A stretch of 64,000 nucleotides of DNA. It comes from Flammeovirgaceae bacterium (lineage in GTDB: Bacteria; Bacteroidota; Bacteroidia; Cytophagales; Cyclobacteriaceae). The position numbers and the translations under genes are program-made. Below, in pieces: positions 43,123 through 53,061 of this stretch (within the stretch, counting starts at the first letter, position 1; every line of letters starts with the position of its first letter). Under the pieces are notes generated by a model. It saw only the letters and a program-made list of their open reading frames with translations. It did not search any database and was not told where the DNA came from. The stretch spans positions 1,295,001 through 1,359,000 of the forward strand of contig CP054185.1 in the NCBI GenBank assembly GCA_015180985.1, in the 5' to 3' direction.

Positions 43123-45681
43123 CTATCGGGCAGCTGCCTCGTTCAGCAGGTTTCCATAAAATACGGCATTGGTAAATAGTTTAGTGGTTCCGAACCAAAA
43201 CGCCCTGAACGCCAGATTATCAGTAAAGCCAATTACGCGGCCACGGCCCAGGGCCGTAAAGCCGGCCATTGAACTGTTTTTGAGCTTGCTGTAATTCGGG
43301 TTGGAGATGTAGCCGCTCAGTAATGGAGAGGATCCGTAAACCACCGGATTACCGTACGGATTTTTTGATTTCTCCATAAACAGGTTGTTGTCTTTAAACA
43401 CCGGGATCTTGGTGCCGGTGTACCCGTACAGCAACGGATTGGATAAATCAACTGTAGCTTCAAAAATTGCCCCCGGGCTCTGTTGGGCGCCCCGGTACTC
43501 TTCAATATCGGCATAGGCCCGGGTTTGCTCTGTTTTTTTATCGGAAGCTTCATCTTTTTTCAAGTCGAACTTTCCAAGCCCGGCTGTGGTAAGCCAGGTA
43601 AGGGCATTGTCAAAACCAATGATTACTCCGCCATTCTGCACCCAGGTTTTCAGCCGTTCTTTGGTGGCATCGGTTATGCCGGAGTAGTTGCCGGCCGAAA
43701 AAATGATGGTGTTGTAGCGATTTAAGTTGGTGCGGTTCAGTACGTCAACAGGCAGCGCGGTTACCGGCATGTGCATGCGTACATCCATCAGGTGCCAGAG
43801 TTCTCCGGCATCATTGGCACTAACGCCATCGCCAACCAGCAGGGCAATTTCCGGCTTGCGTAAAACCTGGAAGGTACCGCTTCCGAGACTCACCCCTTTA
43901 TAATCCAGACCGGTGTTAAACGAGTACACGTCAATCCCATCTTTTTCAATTATTTCCCTGATGTGGTATTGCAGTTGATCGGCTACCTTGCCCTGGTCGG
44001 CAACTGTAACCAACAAAGAGCCGCGCTCAAACTTTTTGCCGGATGGATGGTAGAACGGGTCGGTGGCTACTTTTACCCGGATGCCGTTTTGCAGCAGGCG
44101 ATTTACCGCACGGGGTGTATAGTAACCGTAGGCCTCGAACACATAAGCATATTGTGCCACTTCGCCAACGAGTTTGCCGGCCGGCATTTTTAGTTCCGTG
44201 AGCTTCTGCCCCAACGCGGGCGCCACTTTTAATTCTTCATAGTCCATACCGAAGGCCAGGGGCAGCGTCCAGGTAGAGATGTCGTAAAAAATACTGTCTT
44301 TGAATTGGGTTCGCTTTTCTGTCATGCCTTTAATGAGCTTGTATTGAGGCTGATTGAGCGGCACAACAAAACCGGATTCAGCATCGAAATTTTTTCCGTT
44401 GATGGTTTGCGATGAGGGCAGTGTATATACATCAATTTGCTGGTGCATCATTATCTCGGCCAGGTGGTAGGCCCTTGCCTTATCCTTCGATCCGAACACA
44501 ATTGCCTTCACCGGATCTTTGGCGGCTTCGGTTACTGCATTTTTGAAAAACTCGCGCTGGTGGGTTAACAGGTCTTCGCGCAAGGCATTCACTGCTTTCA
44601 GGGTGCTGAGGGCCGTAGTGAACTGGTTACGCACGGTAAAAGCAAAATGAAGAACACCGTTTACACTTTCCTGGGCATGCCCGCGCGAGCTGGCCTGTTC
44701 AAATAAGATGCCGATGGCACCCTGAACATCCGGAAAGGTTGAGCCTTTGCCATAATAAAAATCGTCATAGCCTTCCTGGGTGTAATAAAATGAACCAATA
44801 TTATCAAGCGCTTTGGCATGGAACTCACCGATTTTTCGAGTCAGTTCCTGATTCTTTTCAGGCGTGAGCGGATGTACCCGCGAAGGCACACCGGGTTGAA
44901 AGAAAAAGGTGGCATTGGTACCCATTTCATGATGATCGGTAAGCACGTTGGGCTTCCATTGGTGGAATTTTTTAATACGGGCCTGCGACTCGGGCTGCTG
45001 GGCTACGAGCCAGTCGCGGTTCAAATCAAACCAGTAGTGGTTGGTTCTTCCGCCTGGCCAGGGCTCATTGTGCTCCATATCGGCCGGGTCGGCTGAAATG
45101 ACTTTGCTTTTGCGCGAATTAACCCAACTGCTAAAGCGGTGAAGCCCATCGGGATTGAAACTCGGATCGAACAAAATGATCGTGTTGGTCAGGTACTCTT
45201 CAATTTCTTTTCCCTCGGCTGCAGCCAGATGATAAGCAGCCAGCAATGCCGCGTTGCTTCCACTGGCTTCGTTGCCGTGAATGCTGAAGCCCATGTAGAA
45301 TACGGCCGGCATGGATTTTATATCCAGATTTCCGGAACGGGATGGGTCGGTGAGTTGCAGATGCTGGTTGCGAATGGCTTCAATGTTCTGGTGGTTTTTC
45401 GGACTGGTAACAGTAAGCAGCAGCAGCGGCCGTGCTTCATGGGTGTAGCCCGTAACTTCAAGGGTAATCCTATCCGAAGCCCCGTCCAGTGCATACATGT
45501 AGTTTACCAGGCGGTCGTGGCTGATGTGCCATTCGCCCACCTCATGCCCGATAACCGATTGAGGGGTGGGTATGGCCGGGTTATAGGTAACGCCTTCGGG
45601 CAGGTAGTACGATAAACTCGGTTGGGCCTGAGCGGTATTGATTACCAGGCCAAGCAGCAGCAGGAAGGGCAGGGTTTTCAT
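43123..45681 (-). CDS. M14 family zinc carboxypeptidase, exported
   Basis: An 852-residue exported metallocarboxypeptidase. The signal peptide ends in NTAQAQ. The M14 domain is near the N-terminus with zinc ligands His135 and Glu138 (IHGNEASGS) and a later HHEMG block near 255. The region GILFEQASSRG may hold the catalytic Glu. The C-terminal half (about 400-852) contains a class I glutamine-amidotransferase-like fold (GVIIGFDNALTWL), as seen in other large Bacteroidota M14 enzymes. I choose ATG 45681 (MKTLPFLLLLG); the frame open further upstream lacks signal-peptide character. It probably trims peptides in the periplasm or at the surface. Confidence 0.9.
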   Translation of the reverse strand: MKTLPFLLLLGLVINTAQAQPSLSYYLPEGVTYNPAIPTPQSVIGHEVGEWHISHDRLVNYMYALDGASDRITLEVTGYTHEARPLLLLTVTSPKNHQNIEAIRNQHLQLTDPSRSGNLDIKSMPAVFYMGFSIHGNEASGSNAALLAAYHLAAAEGKEIEEYLTNTIILFDPSFNPDGLHRFSSWVNSRKSKVISADPADMEHNEPWPGGRTNHYWFDLNRDWLVAQQPESQARIKKFHQWKPNVLTDHHEMGTNATFFFQPGVPSRVHPLTPEKNQELTRKIGEFHAKALDNIGSFYYTQEGYDDFYYGKGSTFPDVQGAIGILFEQASSRGHAQESVNGVLHFAFTVRNQFTTALSTLKAVNALREDLLTHQREFFKNAVTEAAKDPVKAIVFGSKDKARAYHLAEIMMHQQIDVYTLPSSQTINGKNFDAESGFVVPLNQPQYKLIKGMTEKRTQFKDSIFYDISTWTLPLAFGMDYEELKVAPALGQKLTELKMPAGKLVGEVAQYAYVFEAYGYYTPRAVNRLLQNGIRVKVATDPFYHPSGKKFERGSLLVTVADQGKVADQLQYHIREIIEKDGIDVYSFNTGLDYKGVSLGSGTFQVLRKPEIALLVGDGVSANDAGELWHLMDVRMHMPVTALPVDVLNRTNLNRYNTIIFSAGNYSGITDATKERLKTWVQNGGVIIGFDNALTWLTTAGLGKFDLKKDEASDKKTEQTRAYADIEEYRGAQQSPGAIFEATVDLSNPLLYGYTGTKIPVFKDNNLFMEKSKNPYGNPVVYGSSPLLSGYISNPNYSKLKNSSMAGFTALGRGRVIGFTDNLAFRAFWFGTTKLFTNAVFYGNLLNEAAAR

Positions 45682-45838
45682 ACGATTAGAGTTAAAATCA
45701 AAGAGAATTATTAACTCAGTATTAAACAAGCAGATAGGTAATTTTTATGCGAGTGGCTATTTAAGCGGTGTTACTTTTTTGTAAACAAAATGTGGAAAGA
45801 ATTAAAGGTGCAGTAAACGCACATGCCACCCAAACGGA

Positions 45839-45846
45839 TATTTTTG
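45839..45846 (+). promoter_or_regulatory. Putative -7 box of the TonB-receptor operon
   Basis: TATTTTTG, about 35 bases before the receptor ATG, fits the Bacteroidota -7 consensus and leaves a leader of about 30 bases. Confidence 0.5.
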
Positions 45847-45881
45847 AAGGCTTTTTATACAACTAACTAAACCAAGTATTT

Positions 45882-48800
45882 ATGAGGAGAATTTTACTAC
45901 TCGCAGCCTTTGGCCTTCTGGCTCTGACGGGAGCCATGGGGCAAGGGGTAACTACGGCATCGATGACCGGTGTTGTTAAAGACACAAAGGGCGAAGCTAT
46001 TCCGGGTGCCAACGTGGTAGCCATTCACACGCCTTCGGGTACGCAATATGGTGCAGCTACACGTGCCGATGGCTATTACAACTTTCCGGCTATGCGTGTT
46101 GGAGGCCCCTATACTGTTACAGTAACCTTTGTAGGTTACAAAGAGCAGAAAGAGGAAAACGTGTACCTGCAGCTTGGCCAAACACTTGTACTCAGTTTTG
46201 TGCTGTTGGATGAAGCTACCGAGCTATCGGAAGTTGTGGTTACGGCTACCAAAGACCCGGTGTTAAACTCCGATAAAATTGGTGCCTCCTCAAACTTCAA
46301 CACCAATGACATTCAACGACTTCCATCCATTGGTCGTGATTTTCGTGATATTACCCGGTTAACACCTCAGGCGGGCGGTAGTTCCTTCTCCTTTGGTGGA
46401 AGAAGTAACCTTTACAATAACCTGACAATTGATGGTGCAACCGTAAATAACGTTTTTGGTCTTAATCCACTACCTGCCGGCCAGTCGAACACAACCCCGT
46501 TTAGTTTAGATGCCATCCAGGAGATGACGGTTTCACTTTCTCCTTACGATGTTCGCCAGGGTAATTTTACCGGTGCCGGAATAAGTGCGGTTACCCGTAG
46601 TGGAACAAATGATTATAGTGGCTCGGTATATTATTTTTTCCGCAATGAAGGAATGGCCGGAAAGAAAGTGGACGGCCAGGAAATACCTGTTCCGGACTTT
46701 AAAAATCAAAACTATGGAGTGCGGGTTGGGGGTCCTATCATTAAAGATAAGGCCTTTTTCTTTGCTAATATCGAGTGGGAAAAACGTACCGAACCATTTT
46801 ATACCAACCCCGTACGGGCCAACAGCAGTGAATCAACGGTTGGGAAGACACAGGCAACCGATGACAATGATCCGGAAACGGGGTTAGCCGGTTTGCGTGA
46901 TTTTCTAATCAACAACTACGGCTACGATCCAGGCGTGTACAAAAATTTTAACCGTGAAACAAATAGTTTACGTTATGTTGTACGGCTGGATTACAACCTA
47001 AGTCAGAATCATAAATTAACTGTTCGCGGCAATGCTACTAACGCATTTCAAGATCAACCACCAAGCACATCGGGGGGCTTTGTTGGAGGTCCTCCTGGTG
47101 GTCGTGGTAACAACAATAACGTGTTGTCGTTCTCATCTTCTTACTACCGCATCAACAATAATCAATACTCTATTACGGCCGAATTGAACTCGGTGCTCGG
47201 TGAAGGCAAGTATTCTAACAATCTTGTGGTTGGTTATAGTGCATTCCGCGATTTCCGCGAAAATGCTGGGGGTAAACCAGTGCCCGATTTCCCGCTGGTG
47301 GATATTATCGGACCGAACGGACAGAACATGACTTCCTTTGGGCCCGACCCGTTTACCAAAAATAACCTGCTCAACCAGGATGTTATCCAGATAAACGACA
47401 ACTTCTCGATTTATAAGAAGAACCATGTTATTACACTGGGTACGGCCAATGAACTTTATAAATTCAAAAACCGGTTTACGGCTATTGTAAATGGTGTTTA
47501 CCGCTATAACAGCCTTGCTGATTTTTATGCCGATGCTAACCCGGCAACAACAGCCACGGCCCGGCCTTCGCAATACACCATACAATACATTGCCGTACCT
47601 GGCGGTGCCGATGCTTCGGCAGTTGAGTGGTCAGCGCTTCAACTTGGCTTCTTTGTTCAGGATGAATACACCGGGATTAACAAAGTGAAAATAACAGGAG
47701 GATTGCGGGTTGATATACCCACCTACCTTACAGACCTGCCCGTTAACAATTATGTAAACAGGCTAGATTTTAATGGTGAGCAATTGCGTGTAGGTGGTTG
47801 GCCCGAAGTACGGCCGCTCTGGTCGCCACGCGTGGGTATCAATTGGGATGTTAAAGGCGACCGCTCTACCCAGGTGCGTGGCGGTACCGGTGTGCTTACA
47901 GGCCGTGTTCCGTTTGTGTGGCTTTCAAACGCTGTTAGCAATAACGGATTATATTTTGGCCAGTTTAACTCAACAGCCGTTCCGTTTGATGTAACCGGTG
48001 ATGGATTTCCCTATAATTTCTCTACAACTCCCTATGTTGCTTCACCCGAGCAGTTTGCTGATCTGAATGCCGGTATGCCGGCCTTGATTACCAATCCGCT
48101 TGACAGGAATTTTGGCCGACCTTCGGTTGTTGCCGGCATCAATACGCTTGCGAAAAATTTCCGGTTCCCGCAGGTGTGGCGAAGCAACTTGGCAGTTGAT
48201 CAGAAACTGCCTTTCGGTATTGTTGGAACGCTTGAGTTCATTTTAACCAAAGACATCAATGCCGTATTCATCCGCGATGCCAACATTGCACCGGCCGTGG
48301 CTAAGCTGAATGGTGACGGCCGTCCGCTTTTCGGTGCGGTGCCGGCTAACACCACTTTCGACAGAGCCATTATTGCCAACGACAGGCGCGTGCAGGGTGA
48401 TGTGAGCCAGGCCTTGGTGCTTGATAATACCAATAAAGGACATCAATGGAGCGTAACCACTCAGTTCAGGAAGCGATTCTCCAGAGATTTTGAACTTTCA
48501 GTTGCCTATACCTACACCGATGCTCGTGAGGTTAACCCGCAAAGTGCATCTACTGCCGGAAGCATTTTCAGTTCGCAGGCGCATGTTAATGGTCCTAACA
48601 ACCCTGAGCTTTCGTATGCCGGAACACTCACCCCTCACCGTGTAATTGCTTACGGGTCGTATCGTAAAGAATACGCGCAACACTTTGCTTCAACAATAGG
48701 ATTCAGCCTGGAGGCTCGCTCCGGAAATAATTTCTCGTACACCTATCAGGGCGATCCGAACAGCGATGGTATTGCCGGTAATGATTTAATTTATATACCG

Positions 48801-49325
48801 CGCAACCAATCGGAAATTGTGTTAAGCACCGGCAGCGCCAACGATACCCGTTCGCTGGACGAAATATGGACCCAACTGGATAATTACATTAAACAGGATA
48901 AATACCTGAATAGCCGCAGAGGTCAGTTTGCTGAACGTAATGGAACGCTGTCGCCATGGGTGAATTATCTGAGCCTTAATTTCTTGCAAGACTTTTACAT
49001 TGATGCCGGTGGCAGAAGACACACCTTGCAGCTTTCAGCAAACATTGAGAACTTCCTGAACCTGCTTAACTCAGAATGGGGTCTGATTAAGAATCCGGCC
49101 CGCACCCAGTTAATCCGCTTCCTCGGTTACGAGTCTCCTCACACAGCCGGAACAGTAACTGCACCGGTTGATGGTAACGGTAACCCGTGGACAGCTACAA
49201 CCGGAAAACCTGTGTACACTTTTGACACAAATGCAGATGGTACAGCCCTTAGTGAATCGTACATCCCGTTGCAAACCGTAGGCGGCAGGTGGCAGTTACA
49301 GTTCGGTATCCGTTACATCTTTTAA
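45882..49325 (+). CDS. TonB-dependent receptor, Oar-like, with carboxypeptidase-regulatory domain
   Basis: A 1147-residue outer-membrane receptor. After the signal peptide (about 1-20) comes a carboxypeptidase-regulatory-like beta-sandwich (about 25-110, SMTGVVKDTKGEAIPGANV). A TonB plug (about 115-230, SEVVVTATKDP to NLTIDGATVNNVFG) and a 22-strand-type barrel ending in RYIF follow. This layout is that of the Oar group, which in Bacteroidota and Myxococcota handles large peptides or proteins at the surface. It has no SusD partner, so it is not a typical glycan SusC. Two lipoprotein genes follow at 12 and 11 bases, forming one operon. Substrate unknown. Confidence 0.93.
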   Translation: MRRILLLAAFGLLALTGAMGQGVTTASMTGVVKDTKGEAIPGANVVAIHTPSGTQYGAATRADGYYNFPAMRVGGPYTVTVTFVGYKEQKEENVYLQLGQTLVLSFVLLDEATELSEVVVTATKDPVLNSDKIGASSNFNTNDIQRLPSIGRDFRDITRLTPQAGGSSFSFGGRSNLYNNLTIDGATVNNVFGLNPLPAGQSNTTPFSLDAIQEMTVSLSPYDVRQGNFTGAGISAVTRSGTNDYSGSVYYFFRNEGMAGKKVDGQEIPVPDFKNQNYGVRVGGPIIKDKAFFFANIEWEKRTEPFYTNPVRANSSESTVGKTQATDDNDPETGLAGLRDFLINNYGYDPGVYKNFNRETNSLRYVVRLDYNLSQNHKLTVRGNATNAFQDQPPSTSGGFVGGPPGGRGNNNNVLSFSSSYYRINNNQYSITAELNSVLGEGKYSNNLVVGYSAFRDFRENAGGKPVPDFPLVDIIGPNGQNMTSFGPDPFTKNNLLNQDVIQINDNFSIYKKNHVITLGTANELYKFKNRFTAIVNGVYRYNSLADFYADANPATTATARPSQYTIQYIAVPGGADASAVEWSALQLGFFVQDEYTGINKVKITGGLRVDIPTYLTDLPVNNYVNRLDFNGEQLRVGGWPEVRPLWSPRVGINWDVKGDRSTQVRGGTGVLTGRVPFVWLSNAVSNNGLYFGQFNSTAVPFDVTGDGFPYNFSTTPYVASPEQFADLNAGMPALITNPLDRNFGRPSVVAGINTLAKNFRFPQVWRSNLAVDQKLPFGIVGTLEFILTKDINAVFIRDANIAPAVAKLNGDGRPLFGAVPANTTFDRAIIANDRRVQGDVSQALVLDNTNKGHQWSVTTQFRKRFSRDFELSVAYTYTDAREVNPQSASTAGSIFSSQAHVNGPNNPELSYAGTLTPHRVIAYGSYRKEYAQHFASTIGFSLEARSGNNFSYTYQGDPNSDGIAGNDLIYIPRNQSEIVLSTGSANDTRSLDEIWTQLDNYIKQDKYLNSRRGQFAERNGTLSPWVNYLSLNFLQDFYIDAGGRRHTLQLSANIENFLNLLNSEWGLIKNPARTQLIRFLGYESPHTAGTVTAPVDGNGNPWTATTGKPVYTFDTNADGTALSESYIPLQTVGGRWQLQFGIRYIF

Positions 49326-49337
49326 GCGTTACAGTTT

Positions 49338-50420
49338 ATGAAAACAGTTATGAGAAAATATATGAATATGAGGAATGTGGCCCGAGCAGGAGCCATTTTG
49401 CTGGTAGCCTTTTGGGCCTGCGAAGATCCGGAATACATTACCGCGGTTCCCAATCCGCAGCCTTCGGGTTTTTCGGCCAACTTTTTATTTGTGAATGCGG
49501 CCCCCGATGCCCCTTCGCTTGATATGTATATTAACAATGTTAAAACCGGTACAAGCGCTGCTTTTGGCGCAGGACAAACCGGCTATACCAATGTGCAAAT
49601 TACCTCGGGAGGTGCCGGTGGCTTTACGGCCAATACAAACATCCGGGCCAAGGCGTCTTCAGGAACAATTGGAGGTGTGTTGGGTTCGAGCGATGTGATT
49701 TACCGTGCCGGCAATAACAACACCAACAATTTTGCAGCCATTAACGGAGCCCGTTATACGCTCTTTGCGCTGGATACCATTTCGAGGCCTAAGCCGGTAC
49801 GTAAGCTTAACGCCTCCAATTTTGGCGACACCACATTTTTTAACCCGTTAACCGGAACGTACATTTCTGTGGTTGAAAAGGCAGCACTTCCTCCGGCACA
49901 AAGAGCCAAGGTGGTGCCTATTGGAGTTGTTCCGTTGGGAGCAAGCGACCCGGGTGGTGTGCGGTTTTACCTGTTGCGCGACAACTACCCTGCATTTACA
50001 TCTCCCAACACCACACAATCGGCAATCCGCCTGGTACAGGCATCGCCACGAAATTATACCGAGCCGCTTTGGGTGCGGTTAAATCCTGTCTCAACGGGTT
50101 CAATCATTTCACTTGGCACAAGCGTTCCTTACATTCTGAGTTTTGCTAATCCTAACGGTACCGCAAACTTCACTCCTTCGGTTGGTTCAAGAACTGTTAC
50201 AGGAACCGGTATTAATTTTACCTTGCAGAATACCAACATTGCCAGTGTTCCAAATGATTACCGGATAGAGGTTTCGAAAGACGCAGGATTTACCCAAATT
50301 ATTTACACCAGCGATCCGGTGCAGTTTCTGCTCGATAAGGTGTACACCGTTGTAATCCGTGGCGTTGAGGGTGGCACAGGAAACCGTGCGCTCGGTGCTA
50401 CTGTTGTTCAACACAATTAA
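49338..50420 (+). CDS. DUF4397 lipoprotein
   Basis: A 360-residue lipoprotein. The N-terminus has a lipobox (LVAFWAC, with Cys near 27). The body matches the DUF4397 beta-domain seen in surface proteins of this phylum (LFVNAAPDAPSLDMYINN and later repeats), apparently twice, with a short C-terminal beta domain. Its function is unknown; such domains often sit beside fasciclin or receptor genes and are thought to be adhesive. It is placed 12 bases after the TonB receptor and 11 before the fasciclin protein. The first of three in-frame Met codons is used here; the later ones (49350 and 49365) are also possible. Confidence 0.86.
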   Translation: MKTVMRKYMNMRNVARAGAILLVAFWACEDPEYITAVPNPQPSGFSANFLFVNAAPDAPSLDMYINNVKTGTSAAFGAGQTGYTNVQITSGGAGGFTANTNIRAKASSGTIGGVLGSSDVIYRAGNNNTNNFAAINGARYTLFALDTISRPKPVRKLNASNFGDTTFFNPLTGTYISVVEKAALPPAQRAKVVPIGVVPLGASDPGGVRFYLLRDNYPAFTSPNTTQSAIRLVQASPRNYTEPLWVRLNPVSTGSIISLGTSVPYILSFANPNGTANFTPSVGSRTVTGTGINFTLQNTNIASVPNDYRIEVSKDAGFTQIIYTSDPVQFLLDKVYTVVIRGVEGGTGNRALGATVVQHN

Positions 50421-50431
50421 TCTGAAAAATT

Positions 50432-51553
50432 ATGAAGAGATATATTAGAATCTATTCCATCGTAACGGCTCTGGTTGTTGCTGGTGTGGCTTTTATTGCC
50501 GGATGTTCGGAGTTTGATCAGCCTGAACCGGCCAGCGGACCAACCATCGTGCAGGTGGCTTCAACACACCCCGATTTGAATGTCCTGTTTGCCGCCCTTA
50601 AAAAGACCGGGCTTGCCGCCTCATATAATAATGTGAACTCCGGGAGTTACACGGTTTTTGCACCGCATGACAGTGCTTTTACGGTTTTCTTCAGAAGTGC
50701 TTTAAACCAGCCTGCCTGGGATGAAATTGATGTAATTAATTACATCAACAACTCTATGACCACCACGTCAACAGTCAGCATTGGCGCACTTACCACACGC
50801 CTCAACTACCACATATTCAGTAGTGAGGTAGCGGCTTCACAAATTACGGGTGGCCAGGTGTTTAATACCCAGCAGGGGTCAAGGCTCTCCATATCAAAAG
50901 TCGGTTCGCAGGTGTTGCTCAATGCCAACAACGCGGGCACCGGGGCCGGCAATGGCGCCAAAGTGATAACCACCAATATTGACGCATCGAACGGTATAAT
51001 TCATACTATCAATAAGGTATTGAATCCGGTAACAACGTCCAGTGCCATGGCCAGCCTTGGTATCAGTATTAATTATGGAACCAATCCTCCAACCACCACA
51101 CCCACGCTTGCAGTAGCTGAAACTGCCGCTGATGGTAATGGTGCCGACTTTGATATTTTGGTTTATGCGATACTGAAGGGTGAGATGGCCACCACCTTGC
51201 TTCCGAACACTTCACCGCTTCCCGATTACACCCTCTTCACCGCTAACGACAGTCGTTGGCTGGTTGCGCTTTCGGCCGCAACGGAAATAGATGCCATCGC
51301 AGCTTTAAAAGCCATGACAGCCACCGAAGTGGGAAACATGGTAAGGAACCAGGTAGTTGCCGGAAGGGTGTTGTCAACTGATCTAAGCAACGGGCAAACC
51401 GTAAATACCTTGTTGTCTGGCAAAACGTTTACGATAAGTATTTCAGGCTCCACCATTACGTTAACAGATGGAGTTAACAACCCTGATGTTACCACGGCCA
51501 ACATTTTAACCAATGCCGGTGTTATTCATCGGATTGATGATGTATTGAAATAA
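50432..51553 (+). CDS. Fasciclin (FAS1) domain lipoprotein
   Basis: A 373-residue lipoprotein (lipobox AFIAGC, Cys near 25) with two FAS1 domains (about 40-200 and 220-373). The first carries the family hallmarks YTVFAPHDSAF and GIIHTINKVL, the second YTLFTANDSRW and VIHRIDDVL. FAS1 domains act in cell adhesion. It is the last gene of the TonB receptor-DUF4397-FAS1 operon, which suggests a surface adhesion or capture unit. A strong terminator follows 21 bases after the stop. Confidence 0.92.
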   Translation: MKRYIRIYSIVTALVVAGVAFIAGCSEFDQPEPASGPTIVQVASTHPDLNVLFAALKKTGLAASYNNVNSGSYTVFAPHDSAFTVFFRSALNQPAWDEIDVINYINNSMTTTSTVSIGALTTRLNYHIFSSEVAASQITGGQVFNTQQGSRLSISKVGSQVLLNANNAGTGAGNGAKVITTNIDASNGIIHTINKVLNPVTTSSAMASLGISINYGTNPPTTTPTLAVAETAADGNGADFDILVYAILKGEMATTLLPNTSPLPDYTLFTANDSRWLVALSAATEIDAIAALKAMTATEVGNMVRNQVVAGRVLSTDLSNGQTVNTLLSGKTFTISISGSTITLTDGVNNPDVTTANILTNAGVIHRIDDVLK

Positions 51554-51573
51554 GGTATAGCATAATTCTTCAT

Positions 51574-51602
51574 AAAAAGAGGCCTACCGGGCCTCTTTTT
51601 AT
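51574..51602 (+). terminator. Rho-independent terminator after the surface operon
   Basis: An 11-bp stem (AAAAAGAGGCC with GGCCTCTTTTT) with a short loop and a T tract on both strands, 21 bases after the FAS1 stop codon. Confidence 0.9.
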
Positions 51603-51630
51603 TTTACGCCCCTTTCAGTACCTTCCGAAT

Positions 51631-53061
51631 ATGCTGCCGCGATTGATTACGTGTACGCTTCCGGTTTTTCTGTTACTGGTGGCCTGCGGCAGGCTTTCGG
51701 AGGAAGTTGATTCGGTTACCGAAGCCAACATCGATCTGGATGTTATCCGCAAACGTGGGTTTATCAATGCCCTGGTTGACAATAATTCATATAGCTACTT
51801 CATTTACAAGGGGCGCTCCATGGGTTTTGAATACGAGCTGCTGCGCCTGTTTGCCAACCACCTGCAGGTGGATTTGCGGATTAAAATTGAATCGGGTATT
51901 GAGCAGGCGATTAACCGGCTTAAAGGCGGGGATGGCGATATCCTGGCTTTTCCATTGGCCATTACCAGCGAACGAACCGGCCGGATAACATTTACCAAAC
52001 CACTATTTGAAACACACCAGGTATTGGTACAGCGCAAACCCCAAAACTGGCGTACACTCACAGCCGATGAAATCAACCGACAGGTTGTGCGTAAGCCGGC
52101 TGAGCTTATTAACCGCGAAGTTTTCGTAAGGCCGAACTCCAGTTTTGAACAACGCCTTCGGAATTTATCTGCAGAAATCGGTGGAGCTATTCTGATTCGA
52201 ACCGACAGCGCCAACATGAGTACCGAAGATTTAATAAAAGCGGTTGCCCTTGGTGAAATTGATTTTACCGTTGCCGATCAGTTTATGGCCCAGGTAAATG
52301 CCGGATACTACCCAAACCTGGACATTGAAACCGTTTTAAGTTTGCCCCAGCAAATTGCCTGGTCAGTGCGGAATACGTCACCTCAGTTATTGCTGGCCTT
52401 TAATGAGTGGCTCATACAAATCAAAAAGGAACCAACCTTTATGGTTATCTATAACCGGTACTTTAAAAATCCGCGCACCTCCCTTATTCGTATGCAAAGC
52501 GATTACTCCTCGCTTGCTGGCAATAAAATTTCGCCTTATGATGAACTGATTAAACAAGGTGCCGAAAAACTGGGGTGGGACTGGCGCCTGCTGGCAGCGG
52601 TCATCTACCAGGAATCCAGGTTTGATCCGGAAGGCGAATCATGGGCGGGCGCCAAGGGATTAATGCAACTGATGCCTGAGACTGCTAAACGTTTTGGCGT
52701 TAGCAATCCGAACGATCCAAACCAGAGCATACGGGCCGGTGTAAACTACCTGAAACATCTTGACCGCTACTGGTTAAAGGAAGTAAACGATGAGCAGGAG
52801 CGCATCCGGTTCGTACTGGCATCATACAATGCCGGCCTCTCGCATATAATTGATGCAAGAAAGCTTACCATTAAGTACGGAGGTAACCCAAATGTATGGA
52901 ACGAGGTGGAATCCTACCTGCTTAAAAAATCCGACCCGGCTTATTATAAAGATCCACTGGTGATGGCCGGCTATTGCAAATGCGAGGAGCCGGTTAATTA
53001 TGTGAAAGAAATCTTCGATCGGTTTGAAGAGTACCGCCAGCATATAAAAACTGACGGCTAG
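51631..53061 (+). CDS. mltF: MltF-like lytic transglycosylase lipoprotein
   Basis: A 476-residue lipoprotein (lipobox LLVACG, Cys near 19) that fuses a periplasmic solute-binding-protein fold (about 40-270) to an SLT lytic transglycosylase domain (about 310-440). This is the MltF layout, in which the first domain controls muramidase activity. The catalytic Glu328 lies in YQESRFDPE, followed by GAKGLMQLMPETA and ASYNAGLSH typical of family 1 transglycosylases. The enzyme cleaves peptidoglycan glycan strands to 1,6-anhydro ends. It overlaps the end of the convergent exported hypothetical by 4 bases. Confidence 0.93.
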   Translation: MLPRLITCTLPVFLLLVACGRLSEEVDSVTEANIDLDVIRKRGFINALVDNNSYSYFIYKGRSMGFEYELLRLFANHLQVDLRIKIESGIEQAINRLKGGDGDILAFPLAITSERTGRITFTKPLFETHQVLVQRKPQNWRTLTADEINRQVVRKPAELINREVFVRPNSSFEQRLRNLSAEIGGAILIRTDSANMSTEDLIKAVALGEIDFTVADQFMAQVNAGYYPNLDIETVLSLPQQIAWSVRNTSPQLLLAFNEWLIQIKKEPTFMVIYNRYFKNPRTSLIRMQSDYSSLAGNKISPYDELIKQGAEKLGWDWRLLAAVIYQESRFDPEGESWAGAKGLMQLMPETAKRFGVSNPNDPNQSIRAGVNYLKHLDRYWLKEVNDEQERIRFVLASYNAGLSHIIDARKLTIKYGGNPNVWNEVESYLLKKSDPAYYKDPLVMAGYCKCEEPVNYVKEIFDRFEEYRQHIKTDG

